Positions 1 through 12,424 of a stretch of 64,000 nt of DNA are shown one piece after another. Each line of letters begins with the position of its first letter. Position 1 is the first letter of the stretch. Source of the stretch: Congeria kusceri (taxonomy: Eukaryota > Mollusca > Bivalvia > Myida > Dreissenidae); assembly GCA_027627225.1 (NCBI GenBank), contig CM051027.1, forward strand, positions 84,259,951-84,323,950, read 5' to 3'. The notes below the pieces were generated by a model. It had not been told where the DNA came from. It did no database searches and worked only from the letters and a program-made list of their open reading frames with translations. Made by a program: the position numbers and the translations under genes.

Positions 1-797
1 CGCTCGCAATAACATGGGGTTACGGGGGTACCCAACTACTAGATGATTATGTCCGCAAAGTGAGTATTTGCTAAGAGCTGGCAATAACATGGGGTTGCAG
101 GGGTACCCAACTACTAGATGTTCATGTCCGTAAAGAGAATGTCTGCTAAGCGCTCGTAATAACATGGGGTTGCAGGAGTACACAATATCTAGATGATCAT
201 GTCCGTAAAGTGAGTATATGCTTAGAGCTCGCAATAACATGGGGTTGCGGGGATACCCAACAACTAGATGTGTATGTCCATAATGTGAGTGTATACTAAG
301 CGCTCGTAATAACATAGTGTTTCGGGGGTACCCAACTACTAGATGTTTATGTCGGTAAAGTGAGTGTATGCTAAGAGCCCGCAATAACATGGGGTTGCAG
401 GGGTACCCAAGTACTGGCTGTTCAAGTCCACAAAGTAAGTACTAGTATTTACTTAGAGCTCGCAATAACTTGCGGGGGTACCTAACTACGAGATGATCAT
501 GTCCGTAAGTGAGTGTATGCTTAGCGCTCGCAATAACCTGGGGTTGTGGGTGGACCCAACTACGAGATGATCATGTTCGTAAAGTGAGTATACGCTTAAA
601 CGCTCGTAATAACAAGGGGTTTGCTGGGCAACCCAACTTCTAGATGATTGTGTCCGTAAAGTGAGTGTATGCATGCAATAACATGGTTGCAGGGATACCC
701 AACTACTAGATGATCATGTCCGTAAAGTGAGTATATGCTTAACGCTTGCAATAACATGATTGCGGGGATGCCCAACTACTAGATGATCATGTCCGTT
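1..797. repeat. 75-bp tandem satellite, about 11 copies
   Basis: The anchor CAATAAC/TAATAAC recurs at 7, 82, 157, 232, 307, 382, 463, 531, 607, 676 and 749, giving spacings of 75 bp for the first five steps and 68-81 bp afterwards. Each unit also contains GGGGTACCCAACTACTAGATG and ATGTCCGTAAAGTGAGT-like segments. The array runs off the left edge. Regularity falls toward the right end, as expected at the border of a satellite block. Short ORFs here are by-products of the repeat. Confidence 0.95.
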
Positions 798-1548
798 AGT
801 GTTGTTTAAAACTTTCAACTCTATATCTGTTATATATATATATAAGTGGTTTCATCTCGAACATTGCTCGCCAATTTAGTGTTCTGAAGCCCACCAAATT
901 TTAACTGTCAATATAACTCATATGTTTGATATATCATACACGTTCTCGATTGATTAACGTTATTTAAGTTATTATTAAGAGAATAATTCGAAAATACTAT
1001 GTTATTTCTTGAGTTGAGTAAATTATTATAGATACTATTGAGCATGTATTCGGATAGAATCAATTTCGGATACCATAATGTTTTGCCTTTAAACAAGGAA
1101 CAAGCAAAAAAAATGTTTAAGATTTATATTCCGTAGTGATTATTATACGCAAATGAACAATGAATAATAGATAAATTTATTGCGTGTTAGCGCGTGTAAA
1201 ATAAGAATGGTGCAATAACTATAAATTGTTTTGTTTCAATATTAGTTTATTAATATTTGCATGTCAATTACATTTAAAAATGTTTCTACACTCACAGTGT
1301 TTATTTTATGACTGGCAGGTTACTGTTTCATTTCAATACTATGAAGTATACATTTTCAATTTTTGTTAAAGTACACCATCTAATCATTATTATTGTTATA
1401 TAGAAACACATACTATATAACATTTGTTGAAGTGTAAACATTGTGGTATTGTTCATAATTAAACTCTTGTGTTACATAAGAGATGTCATGTGAGATTGCA
1501 TTGATATTTTAAAAGCCATGCAAAACACTTAATACCAAAAATTTACTG
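798..1548. other. AT-rich spacer, nothing recognised
   Basis: No coding, RNA or repeat signal was seen apart from a short TA run near 830-845. Confidence 0.6.
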
Positions 1549-1826
1549 CCGGGCCCAGCTAGCTCAGTTTGTAGAGCTCTGGACTCTCAATCCAGGGTTT
1601 GTAAGTTCAAGCCCCAGCCTCGACACATAACTTTTGAAATAATTTATATGGCCATTCTCCCCGACGTCTGATTTAAGTAGGGCAGTTGTCAGTTACTGGC
1701 ATAAGTATGTGCACTTGGTACTGGTAAACCTCTTAGATCGGCTAAGCTTGCCCAGTGTGAGTAGGTTAACTGACCGCCGTTATGGCACTGAAATACTGTT
1801 AAATATGGCGAAAAATCCAAACAAAC
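1549..1826 (+). mobile_element. tRNA-Lys-derived SINE (family 1), full length
   Basis: The first ~75 bases (1551-1624) resemble a lysine tRNA: an A box (TAGCTCAGTTTGTAGAG), an anticodon arm CTGGA-CTCTCAA-TCCAG (the lysine CTT anticodon has become CTC) and a B-box-like AGTTCAAGCCC. A tRNA-unrelated body follows, with a central block around GTTACTGGCATAAGTATGTG, ending in an A-rich AAATCCAAACAAACAAG tail. A second copy at 30131-30363 (reverse) and a 3' fragment at 47826-47882 share the body and tail, which shows that this is a dispersed family and not a tRNA gene. No clear target duplication was found around this copy. It resembles the molluscan SINEs with conserved central domains, but the superfamily was not determined. 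Confidence 0.85.
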
Positions 1827-3751
1827 AAGTCAACAATTAACTAAAAAGTACTTTCAGCATGGTATGAGAATGTTAATAGATAAATTTCTAAGCAGATTTT
1901 TTATAAAAATAATTTAATACTAATTTATAGATGTTTATTAATAATTCACCAAAACAACAATTACATGTAGAAACTACCTAGCTTGAAATAGCATGCAGTG
2001 GATGTGGTGTCTCTGTTCCTGCGATGATGGAATAGGCCCATGGTTCGATACCCAATCAAGGCGATTGCATAATACTGCACATATATTGCAGTTTGATCCT
2101 ACTGTGTACATTTTACATGAACATACTGAATAAAAACAAAGAAATGCATAACATGATAACATCACATGATCAGGCTTTTATCAAGGTGATAATGTCTTGG
2201 TAGACATAAAAAAGTACATGTATTGATTACTTTATGGCCAAGTATGGAATATGCATGTGGTATCAAACTCTGATTTCAGGTTACTTGTCCACTTTGAAGT
2301 GGTATCTTCCATATGTATCCAAAGTAAATAAAAATGTACAGAGTTAATTCAGCCCAATTCATACTTGTCCATACATAAGTACTCTTGGACTAGCTGGGCA
2401 ATATTTATAATTTATTTCACCATCTAATGGCATCTATGGCTTGATAAATAAGCCATACAGTCTGGTCAAAGTTTCCAATGCTTGCATTGACCATACTAAG
2501 ATGGTGATGTTACATGTATATGTCATGACTACAGACGTAATGTGTCATTTTCATATAGGCAAATAATTTCTCGATGTCACTGGTGCTTTTTATTTGCTTA
2601 ACATTACAGGAATGCCCTTGGTATATTGAGGGCAACGCCCACACACATTGTACAAAGCATAACTTAATTTTCTGAAGTATATGCCCTTTATGATCAATAT
2701 CATGAGATGATGTGTCACACAAGAACCAAGTGTGTGGTTGAAGTCAGGGCCACTATGCAAACAAGAAAACTGTAAAACCCTAGGTCACTCACTGAGGGGC
2801 TAAGCAAGTTTCATGTTGATTGGGCAACAAATGTTGCTTCTAGATTGCTCACACGCTTTTTCTTTCATTTGCCCTAGTGACCTCGTTTTTGACCCCACAT
2901 GACCCAATTTCGAACTAGTCTGAGATATAATTTAACAAATGTTCTGGGCTAATTTCATGAAGATTGGGCAATAATTAGTGTTTGACCCAAGTTTCTAGCC
3001 AATTAGATGTCTCAAATTGTTAAAATTTTAAAGGTTATCTTCATGAAGAACGCTCTTCGCAGACTCTTACCAATTAAGAGTTTGTTCTATCTGCTCAGCT
3101 GTAGAACATAGTAATCAGTGCGCAACTGCGGGTTAACACGCCTTCGCTGTGCTACTTCACTTAGGGCTTCTTATTCCTGAAGAACTCTCTTAATACAATC
3201 TAACCTATAGATGTTGTCTATAGAGTGTTCCCAAATTAAATGTAGACGACAAATGACAAATAAAGGACAAAAGGCGGAATTTAGTAGTGTTACCCAATGA
3301 CCATTTCTGTGAATAAGTTTGAAATCCAGCATGCAGGTTCTGACAAGATTTTCAAAGTTTTCCATATAGCCATATACGGAACTGCCACTGCCCCCTGGCA
3401 GCCATGATTTTTAACAAATCAAAATGATTTGAAGGCATTTGATAGTGTCACTAAAGGAACAGTTCTGTCAAATTTGTTTTAAATACGGCAATCGATTTCT
3501 ATATAGCCATATAAGGAAATGTAAGGACCTGTAAGTGTTCGCGGAAATAAATTTGATCTACTGACTGACCTACATTTGCAAACCAAATATATTATCAAAA
3601 CATCTTGGATGTTGGGCATAAATATAGTCAAGTTAAAGCCCTTATTTGACTGAAAGGATTGATACAATAAGTAAATGATGAAATACATGTGTATTTGTGT
3701 ATTTCACACTATTTGTGATGTAAACGATAAGCATTTTTCCTTGTGACTTTT
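1827..3751. other. Spacer, no supported feature
   Basis: There are only short ORFs with no coding character. Around 2750-3020 there are weak echoes of the aquatic-invertebrate array style (GTTGATTGGGCAACAA, TGACCTCGTTTTTGACC), too diverged to delimit. Confidence 0.5.
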
Positions 3752-3820
3752 ACTTTCACTGGGAATTGAACCCAGATCTCCCACTTAGTAAGTAGGTATG
3801 TTTCCTTACACCATGAAAGT
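3752..3820 (-). tRNA. tRNA-like sequence, probably pseudogene or SINE head
   Basis: Read on the minus strand, a 7-bp acceptor stem (ACTTTCA with TGAAAGT) closes perfectly, the T arm is CTGGG-TTCAATT-CCCAG (perfect 5-bp stem, 7-base loop) and the anticodon arm is CCTAC-TTACTAA-GTGGG with one wobble pair, giving anticodon ACT. The D-arm region is short and the total is 69 nt. ACT would decode a serine codon, but the long variable arm of serine tRNAs is absent, so a working tRNA-Ser is unlikely. It may be a SINE head or a tRNA pseudogene. Confidence 0.45.
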
Positions 3821-4249
3821 GTGAAAGTTAAGGAAAATGCTCATGATTAGAAAATCAAAACATATGTTTGCAGTATTAAATGTAAATTATGAACAATAGC
3901 TGTCAGGAACAGCACTATTGGAGGTATAGAGATGATGTATTTCTTAAGTTGGCACATTGGTTTGCAGTGTGGACAGCAGAAAGAAACCTAGAAACATAGA
4001 TTTGTTTATAATGTAGTACCTTAAAGATACCCTAGTAAAATCTTTACCATTTTTAGAATAGACGGGTATATAGACACTTGTAAGCTTCAATCGGTAAAAC
4101 TACTAGAGCTATCACTAAAGGTAATAAATACCTACACATACCGAGGGACACAGATAAAGAGCACAGAACAAGGTATTGACTGACAAAATGACTTGCTTAA
4201 GAGGAAAATATGACTTGCTTGATAAGCAAAAAGAAGAGTACAAGTGGAA

Positions 4250-5240
4250 ACTATTCACGCATCTTTGACCTTGAATTGTGACCCTGACCTTTGATTGACA
4301 AGCATTGGACATGTGCGTGACACATTGTATAGTCCTGTGGCGTAACAATTTGAAGTAATATTAAATTCTTTTTAGGCATTAAGTAGTTATGGAGAGGAAC
4401 GAATTATAAATACTAAACATTTGACCTTCAATTGTGACCTTGACCTTTGACCTACATGCAAGAGCCATGTACGTGACACATCATTTGGTCATGAGGGTAA
4501 TACTTAAATCCTTTAAGGCAATCAGAAGCTATAGAGCAGAAATAAAATACTACAAGAAGGTACTTTATTTTGACCTTTAACAACGACTGTGACCTTTAAG
4601 GTAGCCATCTGGTTATTGCGCGCAACACGCTGTCTCACAGCGTTTGTGAACATTTGTGTCAAGTTATTTCAAAATCCTTCAATGCATCATGGGGAAGTTA
4701 GAGCTCGGTCACTATAATTAAAGTTTTCTATTTTGACCTTTGACCTAAAAGCATGACCTTGATCTTAAAGGAAACCTTGTTGAGGTTAACATGTGTGCAA
4801 AGTTATTTCGAAATCCTTCAATGTATAGGGAAGTTAGAGTCCTGACACCTTTCAGGATAGACAGACGGACCAACTGACGGACAAAGATCTATCTGTCTGC
4901 CATAATACAAAACAGATAAATATGTGTCACTTGATGCTGGAGTTAATGACAATGGTACATTCCGAGTTTCAAGTTAAAACGTTGTGGAGTTTAGAAGTTA
5001 ATCTCAAAATCTATGTAAAAAGGAGCATAACGCAAAATACAAACAGATTTATTGGGAAAGTTGCTTCTGATACAGGAGTTGATGGCAAAGGTATATTCCA
5101 GGTTTCAAGACAATAACTTACGATGTAGTTTTGAAGTTACAAGACTTCTGAATAAAAACTTTAACAAATTCAGACGCTGACACCGGGGCGAGTAGGAAAG
5201 CTCACCTATTCCGCAAATAGTCGAGCTAAAACTGTCAAGC
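4250..5240 (+). repeat. Degenerate tandem array with 'TTGACCTTTGACCT' units
   Basis: Units of about 170-190 bp carry TGACCTTGACCTTTGACCT, GCGACACGCTGTCTCA-like text and TTCAAAATCCTTCAATGCAT...GGGGAAGTTAGAGC. From 4920 a different unit of ~130 bp appears twice. The block closes at about 5175-5230 with GGGGCGAGTAGGAAAGCTCACCTATTC, a terminus related to the AGCTCACCT ends of other elements in the window. Unit similarity was judged by eye. Confidence 0.7.
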
Positions 5241-5360
5241 ATATAAATTAGTTGATTTTAAGAATTTTTGGAAATTAACCAATACATTGATACATGACCC
5301 AATGGGCACAATTGGATGTTCTCAGTGTTTTTCCTCTATATGAAGTCGGTACCGGAAAAC

Positions 5361-5439
5361 GGTACCATTCCCAATCCGATTTTTTGACCATTTTTCCCAA
5401 TTTGAAGTTAAAAAATTCCCAAATGTAAGAAACAAATCC
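5361..5439 (+). repeat. Left member of an inverted pair (with 10272-10352)
   Basis: This begins GGTACCATTCCCAATCC and includes CCCAATTTGAAGTTAAAAAA. The reverse complement of 10272-10352 gives the same order of blocks with about 80% identity by eye. The pair may be the ends of one ~5-kb element or two solo fragments of a terminal region in opposite orientation. Confidence 0.55.
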
Positions 5440-6899
5440 AAAAAGACCCTGAAAAGATCGACCATGTTCCTGTATTTTACTTTCGTTTTACCCAAGCGTA
5501 AACCTCCACGCGCAACTACAGGGCCTTCCCCATGCCATTTTAGCGCCCCGGTGCCCTGGCGCTTAAATTTTAACTTTGGAACATATCCGGGGCGCCTAAA
5601 ATTAGGGTTGCGCTTACAAACATCGCCCGGGGCATGTGTATTTTATCAATCAAAAAGCAGTGTTGTCTGCAGCAGACCGACAATTCCTGCTGTAAAAGCT
5701 AATCTTTTACGTCACAATGGCCGTTTCTCACTCAAGAAACACGTACACCCACTCTTTAAAGTCAGTTAATGATCAAAGAGAGTGTCACTTCGTCGAACAT
5801 TTTAACAATTTACAGTTATTCCTAAGCCGCAATCAATCACCGTGAAGCACCGCCCTGTAGGCGGAGTTTCAACCTGCAGTAAAATCGATATAAGCCAATA
5901 GAAACGCTTTTCAGTTGATCTTCGCATGACGTTGGCATGTATCCACATACAAGTAACCTTATACGCCCGTCAAGCGTATTATCGACCTAAAAAGTAAATG
6001 AGCTTTCGTATTTTATAAAATGCACACTTATTTAATAAATTTCATAACTTCCACAAAATAAACTGCGAAAAATCACGCTAATATGAAATCGTAATCGGAA
6101 AAGCCTATATTTAGTGTTACTGCTCAGTGTTGTAGTTTCGTAAACACAAGCGGTCTTGTTTATGTATATATAGATGCCATGTAAAGCCCGTGTTTTTTGC
6201 AAAAAAAGCGCGAAATGTCTGCTGACAACCACGACGTCACGGGGAAAGCGTGCGTGTACTGACCATGTGCTTTCTCATTACAGGTCTTTAACATTTGACG
6301 CGCGTAGGCACAACGTGCACGGGGAAATTCTCCCGCCGTTTTTGCAAGAACAAAGCATGTATAATATACATGTATTTTAATCATGATTCTTACCACGACG
6401 CTTTTGTTTTTAAAAGGCTAGAGGTATACCGTATAAACGGTGATGTTTCGTTTATTTCAAAAAAATTGAAAAAGTTTTAGCCCTAATTTTAAGAGCTAAA
6501 ACGCACCAGATAACGTCATATGACATATGTCGTTAAGCACTTTCAATGATCTTCCTTGTGACTAGGTATATGCTGCTCATTGAACTGTCATTTTCACTGT
6601 TATTGTCTGTAGAAGGTTACAATGTAATTTCCACTGATATTATACAACACCAGTCATACATTACACAAGAAGTGTGATTCTCCACCTGTACACCTCGCAA
6701 TCAGCTCTATACTACACATTGGGGTCTCTTGTTCCATAAATACACCAGTGACCAGAAACACTTGTTTTGTATGTTCCACAAACTGAAATGCAAACAAAGA
6801 GGTCAATGTTAAACTTCTTATACAGCAAACCTTCAAACATGCAAGCCATTATTATAAAGTATTTCTTATTTTGAAGCCATGCAGACTACATAGCTCTTG
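5440..6899. other. Unassigned region with a 101-codon ORF (5464-5769)
   Basis: The stretch 5464-5769 is more GC-rich than its surroundings and open for 101 codons on the plus strand, but no domain is recognised and no splice or promoter context supports it. 6170-6370 contains overlapping ORFs on both strands with CG-rich words (GACGCGCG, GACGTCACGGGG), again unassigned. Confidence 0.3.
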
Positions 6900-9620
6900 A
6901 TCAGTAATCACAACCTTTTAACATTAAGTCAAGGATATCAGTGACCTGATGGATGCTCCCCAATGCGCTTTGCTAAGTGATGGGAATGCAATCAGAAGAG
7001 CTGAGATATTAAAATAACTAAAAACCAGTAGAGCTGCAGAATGAAACTGGACAAAAATTGTGCACTAAATACTTGAAGAAATTCAGAAATCCCATAACTT
7101 TGAGAAAAATCACCCTGGTTCAGTGCACATCGACACGTGGTAATGAAGCTTCCTATAAAGCTTCCCATGATGTTCTATTGAATTCTGGCCAGTAGTTGCT
7201 GAGAAATACTCCCAACACGAAAACAGGACAGAAGGACTGACGGATAAACAAAGCGCCAACTATTTGCTCCCTTCCCTCCTCCGAATATAACTTGAGTTTC
7301 ATGAAAATATTTCAATTTGTTCTTGAGTAATAGAACAGAAACTGTTATTCTAGTAACAGTGACCTTGACCTTGAAACCACCTAATCCACCCCAAATGCAG
7401 TCCCAAGTTAAGTATTGCTTATGAAGAGTCACTCATGAGTTAGAGAATGGAAATCAAAAGTTGACACCACCTGTGGGAATGTAAAATGTGTAAGTGTGAC
7501 AAGCTCGATAATGAAGACAAATTTCAAACTAGAGTTATCAAAGTTCGCCTATGGGTTCATTTCAATATAGGAAATATGTGCTTTAAATTTAAATGAAATC
7601 CCTCAAGCCATTGCTGAGAAACTAGCTTACCGAAAAACTACCCAAACAGCTAGCACTATAATTTTCTAAGTGTAAAACGGACTATAATTTTGACAAATTT
7701 CAAACTAGAGTTATCAAACTTGGCCTATGGGTTCATTTGAATAAAATCCCTCACGCCAATACTGAGATACTAGCTAACTGAACTTTTTTAAACCAAACCA
7801 AATAGCATGCAATCTAATTTTCTAAGTGTAAAAAGGCCCATAATTTCAAAATGAAATAGAGTTACTAAACTTGCACAAGTTCATTCTGGGAATTTATGTT
7901 TCAAGTTTGAAGGAAATCCCTCAAGCCATTCCTGAGACACTAGTTTACCGAAAAGCGTTAACCTAGTGCGGACCATTGAGCTAGGGACAAAGGCGTTGCG
8001 CGGGACACGCAGTTCGCAAACCGTGATCATTTGTGGCAAGTTAATTTATAATTGCCTGATGAATGATGAAGTTACAGTCCAGACAAGCTGTATTATGTCC
8101 ACATTTGACATTTGACCTGTAAGTGTGACCTTGATCTCTGAGCTTAGGACACAGGTGTTTCGCACAAAACACCGTCTCCACACAGAGATCATTAAAATTG
8201 CCTGATAAATGATGATGTTACAGTCCGGACAAGATCGTACAGACAATATTTCGGGGCATACGTACGTACGGACAAGTGCAATGCTTAATTTAATGCCTCC
8301 CATTTTGTAGGGACATAAAAAATGCTATGTCTGCATTTTTCCTTGAAATAACTCCAAGGTTCATGGTCTTATCTGGCCCATTATCCAATATTTTATGGTG
8401 ATATACGAAATGTACAAGTTACAGTCCTTGTGATTAACCCGTGGACCATGGACCGAGTCCACAAAATTTTTGCTTGGTCCATAAAATTGAAGGTCATTTG
8501 GTTAATAAGAAATCAAATCTTTTGCATCCAACTGACAGTCTTAAAACCATGATTTTTTTTATTTCTAAAACAGATTAAATACAAACAAGAGCTGAATAGC
8601 GCGCTCGACCATTCAAATTTTTTTAGTTGGTACATATTTTGGAAAGTGGAAGGGGCATTAATTTGTTGAAATACAACAGTAAAAACCGTATACAGTTTAT
8701 AAATTGGAACAAAAACTCCTACCACACTTGTCACACTGTCTCATATAGGTTAACATTTGTTCCAAGTTATTTTAAAATCCTTCAATGCTGCATGGGAAGG
8801 TTAGAGCTTGGACAATCGCTATTTTGACAATTTTGTTTTGGGACATTGGATCTCAAAGTTTGACCTTGATCTGTACGGTAGCCATCTTATTCTTGTGTGT
8901 GACACAGCGCCTTATCTAGGTTAATATTGTGAGTTTTCAAAATCCTTCCATGCATATAAAAATAAGAACGCGAACAACTGTAGTTTGATAAGGCGCTCTA
9001 TTGAGACGTCTGACCTCAAAGTATAACCTTGGCATTAAAGGTAGCCATACGGTTCTTGTGCGCGACACACAGTCTCTTACAGGTTAACATTTGTGCCAGG
9101 TTATTTTGAAAGGGGCCGTTAGAGCTTTGACAAGCCATATTTTAACCATAAAGTGATGTATTTTGACATTTGACTCAAAACATGACCTTGACCTAGGGAA
9201 AGATATAAGATCAAAAAAGGTACAGGGTGCTGCTAAACAGAAGCAGGGCGGAAAAATGGACCAGTTTGTTGACATTTTACATTTATTCCTAAATCCAGAG
9301 TTTAATGCTTCTAATCATGCTTTTTAAGCATAGTCTATTGATTTGTCATTGAATATTTGCAAAAATATGTTGAATTTCAAAAGAGATTCAACATTTCTGT
9401 GTTGTCCAGCCCAGAGGGGCAGCAGGGGGAAACCAAAAAGGAGCAGGGTGCAGCACCCTGCTATTTCGCTCTAGATCTTTCCTACTTGACCTTAGTAAGG
9501 TATCCATCTGTTTATGGCATGCGACACACGATATAATATACGTTAATGTTAGTGCCAAGTAATTTCTAAGTCCTTCAATGCATGGGGAAGTTAGAGCTGG
9601 GAAGCATAGCAAGCAGACAA
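6900..9620 (+). repeat. Cluster of degenerate tandem arrays
   Basis: Several sub-arrays follow one another. At 7495-8000 a ~170-bp unit (CAAATTTCAAACTAGAGTTATCAAA...AATCCCTCAAGCCATTGCTGAGA) occurs about three times. At 8000-8290 and 8700-9620 the unit shared with 4250-4890 returns (GTTAACATTTGTGCCAAGTTATTT, AAAATCCTTCAATGCAT, TTTGACCTCAAAGT, GTAGCCATCT). The spacers at 8290-8700 and 9170-9470 are not recognised. No gene is supported. Confidence 0.6.
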
Positions 9621-10271
9621 CTGATGTTTTACGGCTATTTTTAGCACTGATGTAAACATATTATTATTAAAACTTCTTTTTGTTAAATTTGACCTGATTG
9701 ACCAACACTAGTTTTTAATATATAATTATATATTCTATGATGAAATGGTGGTTACAGTCAAACACCAATTAACAATACATTTTTTTTATTTAACATTATT
9801 ATTCTGTTGTCATATTGTTTCGTATTCCACACTGGTAGGTCTGTTAATAACGTACCACATGTATAGGTTTTAGGCATGAATAAAATTTATTTTTTCCTCT
9901 ATATATCATCAACTGTACAGTACAGTCCTATAATAATACAATCCATTTTTATGGTCATACGCAAACTGTGTGAGTTTGGTCAACATTGAATAAAAAATAG
10001 TGTGTGCAAGCCAATCATTGATTACGTGTCGATGCTTTTTTCCACACACTTGGGGCAATAACTCCGGTGTTTCTGGCCCGATTATGATTCAGCATTTTTT
10101 TCTCATTACTTTGTGAATGGTACCGGTACCAGTCAAATTCGGAAAAACTGCCAAATAGAATTAGAAAACAATAAGTAACCTCTAAAACTGCTTTTGCATT
10201 GATTCTTTCACTTGTACTTGGTGTTTCCAGGAGTTAAAATTAAAGTTAACTACATATAGTGAATCTGTTTC

Positions 10272-10352
10272 GGATCGGTTTCCCAGATATTTGGGATTTT
10301 TTTTATCTTCCAATTGGGAGAATTTGTAGGTAAATTGGATTGGGAAGGTACC
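10272..10352 (-). repeat. Right member of the inverted pair (with 5361-5439)
   Basis: On the minus strand this reads GGTACCTTCCCAATCC...CCCAATTGGAAGATAAAAAAAATCCC, matching 5361-5439 in order and spacing. Confidence 0.55.
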
Positions 10353-10369
10353 TGTTTAGGGTACTAAGT

Positions 10370-11170
10370 TTATATAGAGTGCTTATACTCGACTTCTCCT
10401 GTTATCTTACGTTCATAGACAAACTGTGCAGGATTGGTGAAGCTTGGATGAAAAATACAGCATCTATTCTTAACAATGTCCATGTTTTTGTTTTTTTCAC
10501 AAACAAATGGCAATAAATCCGGTGTTTCTGGCCCGATTTTGCTTATATTCGATTTCACTTTTAATCTTATGGTCAAAGACAAACTGTGCAAGATTGGTGA
10601 AGATTGGATGAAATATGAAGTCTCTATCCTGAATAATGTCCATGTTGGCATATTTTTACACAAACAAAGGGCAATAACTCCGGTGTTTCTGGACCGATCT
10701 TGATTATATTCGACTCTCCTGTAATATCATGGTCGTAGACAAACTGCGCAAGATTGGTGAAAATTAGATGAAAAATGACGTCTCTATCCTGAATTATGAC
10801 CATTTTTGAATATATTTTCATAAACGAAGGGCAAAAACTCCGGCATTTGAAACACAATCTGGCCCATTTTGGGGGTCTGCTGAGATCTGATGGTCATACA
10901 CAAACTGTGAAAGTTAGAATCGATGGAAAATAAAGACTATATGTATGAAAAGGCATTTTTGCACTTTATTTGCATGGAAAAAGGAGCAATTAATATTGTG
11001 ATCTGGCCCAATAACAATCCCGTCCGAGATTTTACGGTCATACAGAACCTGTGCAAGTTTGGTTAAGATTGGACACAAAGCGAAATCTATCTTGAGAACG
11101 AAACAAATTGTTGACGGCACACGGACAACAGATCATGGACGACGCAGGAGAGGTCCCCTATACCAATATT
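10370..11170 (-). repeat. 161-bp-core element (family F, core A), reverse orientation
   Basis: The anchor GGTGTTTC (GAAACACC on the minus strand) recurs at 10521 and 10682, with a diverged partner near 10842, so the period is ~161 bp. On the minus strand it begins AGGGGACCTCTCC...CCGTCAACAATTTG, the same start as the element at 20231. A further copy of the anchor lies near 10075. Overlapping ORFs in three frames are accidental products of the repeat. Confidence 0.8.
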
Positions 11171-12424
11171 TATCTATTGGATATTTTTATTGTTTTAGGC
11201 ACGGCCCCTGTGACCGGAATTAGGTCACTGGAGGATAAGAATGAAACTGACAGGCTCTTCAAATTTTATTGTTATATAAGATAACAGTTAAAAAAAATAA
11301 CAAACTCAGTTTCTTATCCACTTACACTATCATAATTTACATGTGCACTAGCATCCTATCGACATAAATGAAACCGACAGTAAACCTGTTAGAATCTTCT
11401 CCGTGATTTGTGTGTGACCTATTTTTAGAAAGTTAGTCAGCATTTCATTTAACAATGAGGCAAAGTAACGTACAACATAGAACTAATTCATGAATGTACT
11501 TTCGCACTTTATGATTCATTATTTGAAGATTAAAGATCTATTAATTTTTTCTATAAAATAGTCGACCAATGGTCGGACCAAACTTAGGTTGATTGTCTTA
11601 GCCGCGTTAGCGAGCTTGTCGCTAAGTAGGTCAAATCGAAACATCATTCAAATGATACTACTTAATCGCTTACTTTACTCAAGCAAGTTATTCATTCGTT
11701 CATGACAAAGCTTAAAACGCTTACCTTGAAGGTGCAGCTTTTGCGTTGTAATCCCCGTTGTGGAAAGCACATAAGTTACACAAAAATTTACGGCTCACTT
11801 GAGTACAGTCTCATTTAATGCTAACACACTTGAGTCCAACGTGCACATTTACTACATTTAATGGTGTCATTTTGACACTCTAGCCTACACACAACACAGG
11901 GATATTGAGCCATTTGGACTGACAATATATTCAATGAAATTCGTACTTTAGATAGTGTTCTTCGTGTACCAAGGAATTTTAATTGCTTACGACTCAACCC
12001 ATTTGCATGTTTTCCATACTCGCTAAATCATATTTCTAAGCAACAAAGGAATAAGAATCCGGTCTCCTATACTATGTGAGGAAACCGACTGATTCAGAGT
12101 AAGTGTTGAGATTCACACTTTTTTGTTTTAATTGTTAGTATGGTGATAATGGCCCTGTCATCCCTACCCGTGAAGTGTATTTCTCGCAAACATCGAACCC
12201 GAATAATTGAACAGTAATGTTTGTTGGTATAGTATTGTGATAATTACATGAAAATGCTATGTCAATCTGTGACGGTGTGAATATGGTACCTAAATCAACT
12301 GTGGTGTGAATAACAGTCCCACTAACAGTAACTGACATTAAAGCGGCGAAGGGTCAATGTTTGCAACACTCTTATATTACGTACAGTATACAATATTTTA
12401 TGATTAAAATAGCTGTAACAAATT
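11171..12424. other. Spacer, nothing recognised
   Basis: Unique-looking AT-rich sequence. A short imperfect palindrome GTCGACCAATGGTCGGAC lies near 11561. No coding evidence was seen. Confidence 0.5.

Noticed and set aside
1..797. CRISPR-like regular repeats
   Set aside because: There is no repeat-spacer alternation; whole 75-bp units repeat, and the context is eukaryotic.
1551..1624. tRNA-Lys/Glu gene
   Set aside because: A SINE body and tail follow directly and are dispersed in the window, so this is a SINE head.
5464..5769. 101-codon ORF in a GC-richer patch
   Set aside because: No domain, no splice or promoter support, and the inverted repeat 5361-5439 just upstream suggests repeat-derived DNA.
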